DNA of 30,335 nt, from assembly GCA_003427395.1 (NCBI GenBank), contig BFEA01000522.1, positions 875,197 to 905,531 on the forward strand. Direction: 5' to 3'. Shown piece after piece: positions 1 to 9,601 of the stretch. Numbering within the stretch: the stretch's first letter is position 1; the number at the start of each line of letters is the position of its first letter. The notes beneath the pieces were generated by a model. It was given only the letters and a program-made list of their open reading frames with translations, was not told where the DNA came from and made no database searches. A program made the position numbers and the translations under genes. Origin of the DNA: Chara braunii (taxonomy: Eukaryota; Streptophyta; Charophyceae; Charales; Characeae).

Positions 1-1340
1 ACGGAGTAGGGCCTGCAGGCCCTCGTTTTTCAGCTTTCAGGCTGAAACGACCGGGGCCTGTAAGCCCTAAGTTTTAGGCTTTTAGGCTGAATGTCTGGGA
101 CGGGCCCTGCAGGGCCCGTGTGGCTACGCAGTATGCCACACTAATCCTCATGCTGATGGCTTTCCTGTGATGTAATGCCGGGCTATTTTGGGGATATATT
201 TTTCTTTGTTGGGGTCACCAGCCCAAAGGAAAGCTCTTGCTTTCTGTTTCAGGTGAGAAGGGGTATTGTCCGGTATTGTCCGGTATTGTCCAAATGGACG
301 CTATGTACCACATCATGGAGACAATGGAGGTGCTTTGACCCCATGTGCCCATTCTGTTAATTAGGTTGGTTAGTATGCTCTGGGCCATCTCCGCGGCTGG
401 TCCGTTTTCCGTCACCTGGGTACCAAGATCTCTGGTAAGGATGTCCCGTCTTTCCCATGTCATTCGGCTCACCAGGCCTTGTATTTGAGGAGTCAGTCCC
501 TCTGCCAGCCACCACCCTATTGTTTAATTTCCAGTTCACCTTTATTTCTGAGGCCAATCTGTGGCCAGCGCTCTGAAAGATGAGTCCGAAGCTCAGATTA
601 ATACCATCAGGTTGTCGGCAACCATGATCGCTGTTGGGAAGGTTAGGTGATGTAGAGTCCCGGCATTGTGAATCTGGAAGCCTCTGTATTGAAACGTCTT
701 TGCGTAGAAGGGAGGCTATTGCTTCCATTACAACAAACAAAAAGATTGGTCGGGCTAGGGGTTCGTCTTGTCAGACTGCTCTTGAGTGAGAAGGGGAAGC
801 TATACGATATAAGTCCATTATTTTGAGGCTTTGAGCACATCCCGTGGCACATGTACAGAGGACTCTGATCCACTCTCTGAAATCGGGGCCAACCCCCATT
901 CTTTTCATGCTCGCGTCGAGGAAAGCCCAATTGACTTGATCATACGCTTTCTCAAAATCGAAAAATAAATGCCGGTCTGAATTTTCAATTTTTTTCTATT
1001 GCTTTTTTCGAGGCTTCGTTAAGTATGAGAAACCCACCTGATCGATGTGGAGACATTTTTTTTTAATGTAGAGACATTTATCGGTCAGGTTGAGGATTCT
1101 AAGCGCTATGGTTTTTGCTAGAATTTTATAGGCGAGAGTAAGTAAGGAGATAGGTCGATAATTTCCAACACCCTCTTGCTCTCCCTTTTTGTAGAGCAGT
1201 GTTACTACACTACTCCTGAGAAAATTGCCCATCCCTTCTCTGCCCCAGCTGTTTTTGTAGAAGTGCATGAGATCTGATTGCTTATGGGCCAGAATTTCTC
1301 CCCAAACTCCTGGGCCACTACCTAACCTTCACTAAAATAG
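1..1340 (-). pseudogene. LINE C: decayed L1-type ORF2 reverse transcriptase fragment
   Basis: Non-LTR retrotransposon ORF2, read on the minus strand from about 1340 down to about 150. Visible RT blocks in order are PGVWGEILAHK, VGNYRPISLLTLAYKILAK (about 1100-1165), IDQVGFSYLT, FDFEKAYDQVNWAFLDA (about 910-965), a GCPLSP-like block decayed to DEPLARPIFLF, and the catalytic motif. The [FY]xDD motif reads VADN (GACAAC on the minus strand, 611-616), so the second catalytic Asp is Asn. A 10-bp unit (CGGTATTGTC) is present three times at 261-290 and shifts the frame just after MMWYIASIW. Several frameshifts and stops interrupt the reading. The 3' part matches LINE A and LINE B (WYxASIW, then LGWxTPTKK). 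Element class is near certain; the 3' end lies outside the window and the 5' boundary is only approximate. Confidence 0.88.
9..119. repeat. Cluster of GC-rich palindromes and a stem-loop
   Basis: GGGCCTGCAGGCCC at 9-22 is a perfect 14-bp palindrome. About 24-50 can fold as a stem (CGTTTTTCAG against CTGAAACG). ACGGGCCCTGCAGGGCCCGT at 100-119 is a perfect 20-bp palindrome. All lie just beyond the recognisable LINE C homology. They may be part of a separate element entering from the left; no family is recognised. Confidence 0.7.
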
Positions 1341-1445
1341 TAAATTTCATCCAGAGGACTATTTCAGAGGTGTGTGGTAAGTGTCTACTCATTCAAGCCA
1401 GCAAAAAGCATCTGCACATCTGCAGGTCTGCCATATCAATAGAAC

Positions 1446-2420
1446 TTTTTTCCCCCCTTAAAACTTATTTACACAAAAGTGTAAGGACCTGCCAAACACG
1501 GACTGAGACACACAGCTGATTTCTGAGTTTTGCATGTATGCTTTCCTGATATTCCCGCTTGTTGCTGCGTTTCCTAAGTCTGTGTGTGCGACGTGCGTGC
1601 TTGCTGGTCTGCGTGCCTGTCTGGATGTTTGTCGGCTTGAGTGCGTGTGTGACCCGCAAGGGCACTTGTTCGTTCGGGAGGCCCGAAGGACCAGTACTTA
1701 CCTGTGGCCGTGACTTTGAGGTTTGCAGCGGGGAAAAAACTCAAATGGCGGAAGTAGACCCGCGGCACTTAAGAGCCATGGGGAAAAACACTCAAGTAGC
1801 AGGTAGGCCGGTACCACAAAGTAGCGGTAGATGTGTCGGGTACTCGAGGCCGAGCAGAAGAAGACAAAAGTTGGCATTAGGCGGGTACCAGTCCAAGTAG
1901 TCCGAGTCTAGGGCCTGTACGAGCGATATCAGAGTTTGCAATGATGTTTCCCTCTGAAAGGGAGGAGGTACTGGTTGCTTGGAGGCCGTGCGGCCTGGAA
2001 GTCGCCGCTCAAGAGGCAATTAGGCCGCTATATCTCCAGGAGGAGCGAAGTGCTCCTCCTCATTTGCTGCATCCAAGTTTGGAGTCACGCGGCTGGAGCG
2101 CTGATTGGAGCGCTGCCGAGTCCAGCACTGGGGAAGAGCGCCCAGCTCTCCACCTGGGCTATGGTGCAGGAGCTCGGGCTGGAGGAGGAAGAAGAGGACT
2201 AGGAAGGGGAGCACCACGGTACTTACCTGACTATAGTGGACGCCATCTTCTTCACCTTGGTGGGCGCTGCATCTGGAAGGCCCCGTTGGGGTAGAGCTAC
2301 ACCAAGAAGCTTCAAGGCAGAGTCAGGCATGGCGGCCTGAGTGGAAGCAGCCATAGCTGCCTTGAGTTGTCTTTTGCACGTGAAGGCAAGGCCCTAGTAG
2401 TCCGCCATTGCCTCGGCCTT
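1446..2420 (-). repeat. R1 dispersed repeat, copy 1
   Basis: Reverse-complement copy of the sequence at 27340-28430. Long blocks match closely: the GTGACCCRCAAGGGYACTTG region near 1650, the run of GGGAAAAACACTCAAGTAGCAGGTAG near 1780, ATGATGTTTCCCTC near 1940, AGGCCGCTATATCT near 2025, and GAGTCAGGCATGGCGGC near 2322. The copy shares no protein domain I recognise; open frames inside it are GC-rich and not conserved in frame between the two copies. It contains two splice-donor-like CAGGTAAGTACY motifs on the minus strand (1693-1704 and 2218-2229), both kept in copy 2. Strand is assigned by assuming that the poly(A) of copy 2 marks the 3' end. Confidence 0.85.
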
Positions 2421-2616
2421 CGTAAAGGAGGAGGAGGAGGGGGGCCATGGCTATGGTGGACCTCATGTTGTGCCTGCAGGGGAGAGAGATTCAGACATTG
2501 ATTCTGGTAAGGCCATTCATCATTATTATCATCATTAATTGTTTGGATAAAGAGGGAAGGAGAAAAGGTGGTTGGTGAAAGGAAGGGGAATTATCATTGG
2601 TCTTTGCTGGTGTGCA

Positions 2617-2733
2617 TCTTCTTCTTCTTCTTCTTTCTTTCTTTCTTTCTTCTTCTTCTTCTTCTTTCTTCTTCTTCTTCTTTCTTCTTCTTCTTCTTTC
2701 TTAGAATTTCTTCTTTCCCTCTCTCTCCTCTCC
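2617..2733. repeat. (TTC)n / TTTC pyrimidine microsatellite
   Basis: A nearly pure pyrimidine run of TTC and CTTT units (2617-2702), followed by CT-rich sequence to 2733. The Ser/Phe-rich and Lys/Glu-rich open frames across it are by-products of the repeat. Confidence 0.95.
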
Positions 2734-2886
2734 CGTTCATTCATTTCTTTTATGCAATTGGTCGACATTGTGCTTTCTCATGAATTTGTACTTCGAAATT
2801 GGCCAGGATCAGAACAAAAGAGGCTTCACGGCCACTAGAAGCAGGAGAGCATGTCATTATTTCCTGGAGTTCAAAGCACGTCAGAT

Positions 2887-3115
2887 TCATCAGTTGCTGC
2901 TCGTGCACAGTAAATCATCCAATTCACTTTCAGCACACTGCCCATTGACTTCACAGAGACCTCCAGCTCGAACGCAGGAAGACAGTTGCACATTGGTTCA
3001 GCATTTGGTTTAATATCAGTTGAACATTGGATTTATCAGTTGTTGTTCACGTACAGTGAAATAATGAAATCACTCACTTTCAGCACACTGCCAATGCACT
3101 TACTCTAGAGAGAGG
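2887..3115. repeat. Diverged tandem duplication, ~146-bp offset
   Basis: The segment beginning ATCAGTTGCTGCTCGTGCAC near 2889 recurs near 3035 (ATCAGTTGTTGTTCACGTAC). Both continue through a CACTTTCAGCACACTGCC block at the same spacing. Two visible copies with many substitutions, no coding signal. Confidence 0.7.
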
Positions 3116-3616
3116 AGTCCACAGGGGTTGAAATAACACTCGAGCTCGATGACCTAATCAAGCATGAAGCAGTGTGGTAACTGTGGTTGCTTTGAGAACA
3201 GATAGCGCAGATAATGGTTTCATGGGATCTATTGCAACACTGGCCAATGACGTGGGGAGTTCCGGATCTTTGTGATGCTGTATTATTGGGAATAATTAAG
3301 TTTTTCCACTTCTAAGTTCTAACACGCAAGCTGCAGGGAAGACATACCTGTTTGAAAACAGTCCATAATAGGGCAATGACCTGCACCACAACATTGGAGC
3401 AGATGTCTTAATTTCATGCACTGATGCATTTGTAGGAGGGCAACGAAAAACCACCACCACATCAAGTCAGAGAAGAGTGTCATCGCCATCAGCATGGCAA
3501 TGCCGCTGAAATATCAATCACAAGGACAACAGGGAAAGTCAGAGAGGTGGGGGCAGGAGAGGGAAAAGGGTGCAGCAGAACGAGAATATTCATACCATAG
3601 ACACTATTAAAAAGAC
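3116..3616. other. Unassigned non-coding stretch
   Basis: No homology, repeat structure or convincing open frame seen. The minus strand carries one CAGGTATGTC donor-like motif near 3346-3355. Confidence 0.5.
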
Positions 3617-3622
3617 AAAAAA

Positions 3623-3882
3623 GCTTGGCTACCAGAGTGGCCCGGGATCACTTGCCCAGCCGGGCCAGAAAAGAAAAGAAATTAATTGTATTTGTATTTT
3701 ACATCTGGCAAAGAATTTCGATGTGGTCATGACGCAAAAGTTGTTCAGTTTATTTTTATGCATGACATAGTTTTTTTTCTGGATTTTTTTTTTTTCTTTT
3801 TCCTGGGAACTTCCCTGGTCCTTGCACGGCCGGGCCACCCAGGAAAACCAGGTGACCCAGGCGGCCCGGCTGGTAGCCTAGC
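3623..3882. mobile_element. MITE-like element with ~30-bp terminal inverted repeats
   Basis: The left end GCTTGGCTACCAGAG followed by TGGCCCGGGATCAC (3623-3651) is an imperfect inverted copy of the right end (3852-3882, ending GGCTGGTAGCCTAGC). Six A residues flank both sides (3617-3622 and 3883-3888), which could be a target duplication or just A-rich context. The ~260-bp AT-rich interior has no coding capacity. Size and ends suit a MITE; a simple foldback hairpin is the alternative. Confidence 0.45.
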
Positions 3883-3926
3883 AAAAAAGTTGAAAAACTA
3901 AAAAAAAGTAGAATAAAAATGAAAGG

Positions 3927-4086
3927 AAAGAGTAGACCAAGAAATGGAAAAGCAGTAACTGGTAGAGGAGATGACCTTCACAAAAAAGACAAAAAAGGTT
4001 TTAAAAAACTCGAAAAAAGGAAAAAGAAGGCAAAGAGTAGGCTTGGAAACGGAAAAGGAGTAAATGGAGGAGCCGATGACCTTCAC
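3927..4086. repeat. Tandem duplication, 105-bp period
   Basis: AAAGAGTAG starts at 3927 and again at 4032, and GATGACCTTCAC closes both copies 105 bp apart (ending 3981 and 4086). The period is a multiple of three, so the open frame across it repeats a Lys-rich peptide; nothing else suggests a real protein. Confidence 0.85.
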
Positions 4087-5391
4087 ATACACACACACTC
4101 CGAGGTCATATGCACATTCTCTTCCCCACCCTTCCGTACTTCTTTTTTTTTAATTAAAAACAAGTTCTTAGTGCCCAAGGCTTTGATTATCAAGTAATAT
4201 CAACATGATACGGTATGTTGCGTACTTGCCCAAGGGCTTGCAGTGCATAACCGGCAGGGAAGGCTGCAAGTGGAGTAGCACCACATGGGTAAGAACTTGG
4301 AAGCTATGCATTTTTCACATGGCCTTTTCTCTTCTTGCCATGTTTCCTGCTCCTGAAATGTTCCAATAGCTGATCCCTGTAGAGGCAGATCAGGGGCATA
4401 CTGCCCTCGGCTGTCCCTCATTATTTGGCGCCAACAGTAAATAGGTCATAAATAATTGAAAGTACTATCGTAGTATCGTTCTTTCAATTTTGTTTTCCGT
4501 TTTTGTTCTTTTTTGAAGTTTTTTCCCTATTTGTTTCCATCGCATGTCTATGGGGACTTATTTGCCCTCTCAACTGGTGTCCTGGTTATCTGTCTGAGGT
4601 GAGGAATGTGGTCAACTTTCTCTTAGAAGCCACTCTTCCTCCTCAAATGACGATGTACTATGATCACAATGCATTCGGCTATTTTGGTCCCGTATCAACT
4701 GGGTCCTTATCCACTGGTGCAGCCAGGACGATTTACAGCTTTGTCCTGAAGACGGTAGCAGAAACTGCTAAAACACTGTAGACAGGAGAAAACCATAGCG
4801 GATTACTGTTGCGAGTCGCGAGACAATGGACATTGGCCACAGCGCCTGCAGCGTGGCCTCTTCCTTTTACGATACCACTGGGCAGTAGATTTAGTTTGAA
4901 CCTGGGCACTCCACAGAGCAGGTCGCGGAGGGAGGCTTCCACTTGAGACCCCCAACAGCTCCATATACTGAGTATAGGTTGCACGGGAGTTTACGTGGTT
5001 CTGACCACACTGCAACAATGTTGCTGGGCCGCAATGGGATTTTGGAGACCTGAACAGACAGAATAGTTACAATGAGATGCTAAGACGTCCGTGGTTGGCA
5101 TTGTATATGACCAGGCAGTGATTGGACTCCATGACGGGGTTGTTCTGCATCAGGGAGGGAGGCAATATCTGACGGCTCTTCATAACCAGTCAGTTACTTG
5201 AGAGAGCTTCCTGTTTTTAATTTATCACAAGCTAATATATAAGTAAATCTTGTCGATGCTGTTTGATATTGGGGTTGCGTAGATCGAGAGTACCAGCGTA
5301 CTAGGGCAATCCAAGAGGAACGATTTTGAAAAGAGGTGTGAATTGTGGTACAGGGCCAGGTTACAAAACCATCTCTTCTTTGGACCCCTAC
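4087..5391. other. Putative intronic DNA downstream of the Rad54-like exon
   Basis: On the minus strand this follows the donor site of the 5392-5526 exon. I looked for the next SNF2 blocks (motif Ia, DEGH, LTGTP) in the minus-strand frames and saw none, so either the intron runs beyond this stretch or the exon is isolated. Nothing else is recognised. Confidence 0.45.
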
Positions 5392-5526
5392 CTGTAATGT
5401 CTTCCCTAGGCCCATTTCATCAGCCAGCAAGCATCCTCGGAAATTGTGACCTCTCAATCCCATGATGCTCTCGTACATGAATATAACTCCTTCACGCTGA
5501 TGTGGACGGAGTTTGTTTCCAATGTA
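5392..5526 (-). CDS. Internal exon of a Rad54/Rad54B-type SNF2 DNA translocase
   Basis: A 135-bp, 45-codon exon, phase 0 at both ends. It encodes the start of the SNF2 helicase core: the LRPHQREGV block (residues 6-14) followed by helicase motif I (Walker A) DEMGLGKT (36-43), which binds ATP. LRPHQ...EGV...[15 protein letters not shown] is characteristic of the Rad54/Rad54B subfamily, nuclear dsDNA translocases that work with Rad51 in homologous recombination. A minus-strand acceptor (TTGTACAG, AG at 5528-5527) precedes it and a strong donor (CAG|GTAGGG, GT at 5391-5390) follows KTLQ. Open frame continues on both sides, but similarity stops exactly at the splice sites. No other exon is recognised within the window, so the gene has long introns or this is a gene fragment. 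Rad54 and Rad54B cannot be separated from 45 residues. Confidence 0.85.
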
Positions 5527-6583
5527 CTGTACAACCACCGGCCACCAAGAGAAGATACATAATGCAATCCCAATACCAAAAGACATATAAGGCATACCAG
5601 ACACTAAAAGACACATAAACACCAAAACTACCAAATGAAGCACAGTTCACTTCAGTGGGGCATGCCAAAACCCAACCAACACTATGAAGACAGATCAACA
5701 AGAAAGTCGCAATTCAACCATGGTTATGATGTGGCCGACCGGAAAGCCATGCAGACAGTTTAGTACAACCGGGCATTAGGATGTAGGTCCATATTACTTA
5801 GAAAGTTAGAAATGTATTCATTTTTTTTCTGAAATCAACGTTCTCCTTGTCCTTCAGGACATCTGTTGAAATTGGAACGATGAAATGCATAGATCGAGAA
5901 ATGAAAAAAATAAAAATAAAAGGGAGGAAAGGCAAACCAGTCAGTGAGAGAAAAACGTGCTGCCATACTCCTTAGAACGAAATTCTCAGCCTGAAATCAA
6001 AGAAGAAAAATAAAAACGAAGATATTTCCCAAGTCTCCACTTTCGAGGGCGAAAGTCAAACCGGTCAGCGGTAGCAAAGTGGTGCCAAATTTGAACACAA
6101 CAAAATTCTCAGCCTGAAATCAACGAAGAAATAACAATGAAGATATTTCCCACGTCTCCAGCATAACAATGAAACAAGTCCGGGCCCAGAGTACTCTCCG
6201 ACTTCAGCAGCGGACAACAAGGTCACCAAATTTTAGAATGCACTCAAAGACGACAACAACATTCACACGAGACCAACGCAATATCAATGTAAACGATGGT
6301 CAACCCCATTATGAGTTGAGAAATGTCAGATGCTGCCCCTTTTGCTGTTAAATCATCAGATGAATGCAATAATCTAAGTGCGAGGATTCCAAGGAACCAT
6401 CAATGAGAACACATACTTTCAGCAGCAAAAGCCTCAAAGGACGGCCAGCATACATGACCAAAGTTGAAAGTAAAACTACAAAGCCCTGAGCACACCAAAT
6501 GAGCACACACTGACACCGAAGTCCCTCGATAAACAAAACCCGACTTCTCGCCACCTCTCAAAAATACAACAAAAATGTAGTAG
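5527..6583. other. Putative upstream intron / non-coding DNA
   Basis: Minus-strand sequence upstream of the Rad54-like exon. It holds the 125-bp tandem duplication at 5921-6164 and otherwise nothing recognised. No preceding Rad54-family exon was found. Confidence 0.4.
5921..6164. repeat. Tandem duplication, ~125-bp period
   Basis: Two copies starting near 5921 and 6046. Both contain CAAACCRGTCAG, then AAATTCTCAGCCTGAAATCA, then GAAGATATTTCCCA and GTCTCCA at matching spacing. A partial earlier copy (CTGAAATCAACG near 5831) may exist. Confidence 0.85.
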
Positions 6584-6597
6584 TTATCCAGTGATGT
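6584..6597. repeat. 5' target-site duplication of LINE A
   Basis: TTATCCAGTGATGT, repeated exactly at 9438-9451 beyond the LINE A poly(A). LINE homology begins directly after it (about 6601). The match continues as T/G-AC, so the duplication may be 17 bp with one change. Confidence 0.75.
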
Positions 6598-6600
6598 TAC

Positions 6601-8147
6601 ATTCGCCTCACTAATTGGTTGAGCTTTGGTACTCAACACATCGGTGTTCTCTATGATGTGGTATATAGCCTCGATATGGACAATACCGGATAGCTCAATG
6701 AAGGAACTCAACCGCGTAGCAAGGGTCTATTTATGGACAGGGAATCCCAACAAAAAGGGGTGCATCCCCAAGATTGCATGGCAATACATCATTAGGAAGC
6801 CGTAGCAAGGGGGTCTAGGGATTATAGACCCTAGACATGAGACAAAAGCCCTCCAAGTTAAATGGATAGTTAAACTCTTGATGAAGCCAGAAAGTGCGTG
6901 GAACAAACTGGCATTAGACACAGCATCAGAGCTTTGGCTCCAGTAGATCCACCAGAAAATATGACGGGTCTGTTTTGGATAATGAACAAGGAATGGAACC
7001 TGAAAACAGGCAGGAGAAGACCAAGAAGGGGATCTGATCTGGACACAGCCAGATGCCCTACCCCATACTGGTCGTCCCTGACTCGGATCTGGAGAGAAAT
7101 ATTACCAAAGAAGACCAATAGACCAAAATCCAGAGATGAGGTTTTAAGACAACCGCTGTTTGGTATGCCTCTGTATTTAGATCACAAATGGCTATCGTGG
7201 GTCAAAAACGGGGTATGGACAGTAAGCCACCTATGGAACGAAGAAAGGAAAGAATGGGTGACCGACAGGAGTTGAACACGCGTCTGAAGGGTTGTCACAG
7301 ACGAGGGCCCAATCTCCAGTATATTATTAATTGCATCCCACAAGACTGGAAAAATATTTTGAATGAAGCGTCGCCCTGGAAATCCGGAGAATGGGGAGTT
7401 AAGTGCAAGAGTCCCCTCCATCACGAGCTTTCCAATTCTCACACATGCAACCGGGATCAACCACCAAAGCCGTCTTAACCGCCTTCCCGATCTCCCCGTC
7501 CAAGCAGGGCATGCCATCTATTCTAAACAAAGAAGTGGAATCGGCAGTCATGGATTTCTTCTTACTTAGGAAAGTAAGGGTACTAGGCTCATGGCCTGAA
7601 TTAATCTTCAGCCCAGATACGGCAGTACATAATCTGGAATTCGACCCGGCAGAGTGGGCCTGGACACCGGATAAGGAAAGGAATATCAGGGTTTATGTCC
7701 CCATAGAGAACTACACAGTTAAATTCGGATAGAAACTCCTGGTTACAACAAAAGACCCAGATCCTATAATCAAGGCCAGATGGAAGAAACTAATAGGCCA
7801 GGAAGCTGACAAACTTGCACAGATCCCGTGGAAGAAATTTAAGACTATCAGACCGATTAAAATCAGAAGCCTTCAATGGCTTATCACATACGCTGCCCTG
7901 CCAGTAAACCAATGGCTGCATACACGACGTCACAAAAACGATCCCACCAGCTCGGACCTATGCTCCGTGTGTGCAGAAGGGGCACAAGAAGATGTGGTAT
8001 ACTGTCTAATTCAATGTAGCAAGGCGACGGATTACTGGACATGAGCCTCAGCCCTCTGGGACTCCCTTTTCCATGTCCCCTTCCCCGAACATCCCATCCA
8101 AATCCTTCTCTGGACTAACATTCCTGACCAGCTCAAGATGAGGTTCT

Positions 8148-8192
<45 letters not shown>

Positions 8193-8541
8193 AGAGAGAT
8201 TATGGTTCCGCCTGATCAGGAAGGTGACGTTATGGATCATTTGGAAAGAGAGATGCTGCAGATCCATCGAAGGGTTGTCCAACCCAAGAGAGAAGGTACG
8301 GGTGGAGACGAGAACCATGCTACAGGCTGAAATTCTCTGCAGATGGCAGAAGTTAAAGCAGACGATGCCTGAAGACGAGGACCTGCGAGAAAAGACTAGG
8401 AAAAAGTTCAACAGGCTGTGGTTAGTGGACGGTAAGGTGGCTGAGCTACGGAGCGACCGAATTTACTGGAAAGACTGGCACAATTCAGCGACAGGCAGGA
8501 GAACCCAGACTGTGCCTGCAACAGACAGGCAGCTGAGTTGA
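6601..8541 (+). pseudogene. LINE A ORF2 C-terminal remnant with zf-RVT zinc finger
   Basis: Post-RT part of LINE ORF2. In order: MMWYIASIW-like start (about 6650), VYLWTGNPNKKG (about 6725), QGGLGIIDPRH (about 6805), FLLRKVRV...LIFSPD...LEFDPAEW (about 7555-7655), NQWLHTRRHKND (about 7905), the zf-RVT zinc finger CSVCAEGAQEDVVYCLIQC ending in W (7961-8038), then LWIIWKERC...IEG (about 8230). The usual zf-RVT His is Tyr (VVYC where LINE B has IPHC), and a TGA stands for Trp three codons after the finger (YWT*ASALW). Frameshifts around 7180-7400, further stops and an internal A40 run make it non-functional. Aligns block by block with LINE B. Confidence 0.88.
8152..8191 (+). repeat. 40-nt poly(A) run inside LINE A coding sequence
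   Basis: Forty consecutive A residues between the codons for NIPDQLKMRFC and ERLWFRLIRKV. The aligned LINE B region has no such run. Confidence 0.95.
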
Positions 8542-9437
8542 AGGGAGTAAGGGATACCAGAAACCAGGAATGAGAGCCAAGAGGAGAGGTAAGGAGGATT
8601 AAGATTGGTGTTGGGAGGAGGGGACCTAGGTCTGCCATGGACGCTGCAAAACGGATCCCGGTCGGACAAGGGAGAGGGCAACAAGAGCTGATACACTTGC
8701 TGACTCAGGACAGAGCAGATACTTCCCCACATCAACGAGGGACAGGTTTACACACCTTACAACAGGAATGACAGAACGCAAAGAGTACCCTTGGTTCACA
8801 GTCATCAGGTTGTCTCTAGAAGAGGTACAACAGAGAAAGGTTATTACGATGAAGAATGAGGGAGGGTTTAGGGTTTTAGGGTCTTAATCATCAGGTAACG
8901 GCTCAGGGGCTTTAGGGTCTAAGGGTTTTTGACCAGTTGAAACAGTTTAAAACAAACGATCGTTGGCAGATCGCAACTGCTCAAGATGGACGGAGCTAGG
9001 GCTGGACTGCACCAGAGGAAACAGGGTAGAGGGCGATTGGTAGATATCAAGGGGTAGATAGGAAAAAGGGAATTGAGTTATATGCATGATCAGAAAATGT
9101 GGGGGTTCAGGGCATGTTGAGGGACAGAGGGGTTGTTCAAGGGGCTAGACCCTTTCTTGGTGTTTGAGCCCTAAATGGCAGGTTTTGTGCAACAGACCTG
9201 AGAGGAAAGGGCATAGCACGGCAAGCTGACAGTCAATCCTCCATGCGGATGGAGTAATCAATGCTGATCAGGGGTCCTTCGGCAGAACGGAAGGAAGCGT
9301 GTGTTTGTAATTATGATGTACTACTCTATTGACTTGCCGGTGGAATAGGAACCGGACTGATGCTCCCCAGAATGGAAAAGGAGCCGGGGCCATGAGGTCC
9401 TGTATTGTTCAAAAAAAAAAAAAAAGGGTTATCCAAC

Positions 9438-9451
9438 TTATCCAGTGATGT
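9438..9451. repeat. 3' target-site duplication of LINE A
   Basis: TTATCCAGTGATGT, identical to 6584-6597, starting 13 bases after the end of the poly(A) tail. Confidence 0.75.
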
Positions 9452-9538
9452 GACTTCCATTACTACCGGCCTACATATTCACTATGCAGAGCCTAACTCT
9501 CTCTCTCTGGCTCGAAGAGTTGTTCAGGGCGCTCAAGG

Positions 9539-9540
<2 letters not shown>

Positions 9541-9598
<58 letters not shown>
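9541..9598. repeat. (TC)29 microsatellite
   Basis: 58 bp of uninterrupted TC dinucleotides. Ser-Leu and Arg-Glu peptides across it are artefacts. Confidence 0.99.

Positions 9599-9601
<3 letters not shown>

Larger units (their letters stand above)
6601..9425 (+). mobile_element. LINE A: 5'-truncated L1-type retrotransposon insertion with poly(A) tail
   Basis: Begins inside ORF2 downstream of the RT catalytic region and ends in a 15-nt poly(A) (9411-9425). TTATCCAGTGATGT flanks the insertion at 6584-6597 and 9438-9451, as expected of target-primed reverse transcription; 12 bp separate the poly(A) from the 3' duplication, perhaps a complex tail. Coding remnants run to about 8541. The ~870-bp 3' UTR shares blocks with LINE B, e.g. 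CAATGCTGATCAGGGGTCCT near 9258. Telomere-like TTTAGGG motifs lie in the UTR (8867-8881 and 8911-8917). Two small stem-loops (CCGGT/ACCGG and GCTCC/GGAGC) lie within 90 bp of the tail. Confidence 0.88.

Noticed and set aside
4668-4790. Weak resemblance of 4668-4740 to the LINE C region around 175-240 (GGCTATTTTGG)
   Set aside because: Only short matching words; could not be extended in any frame.
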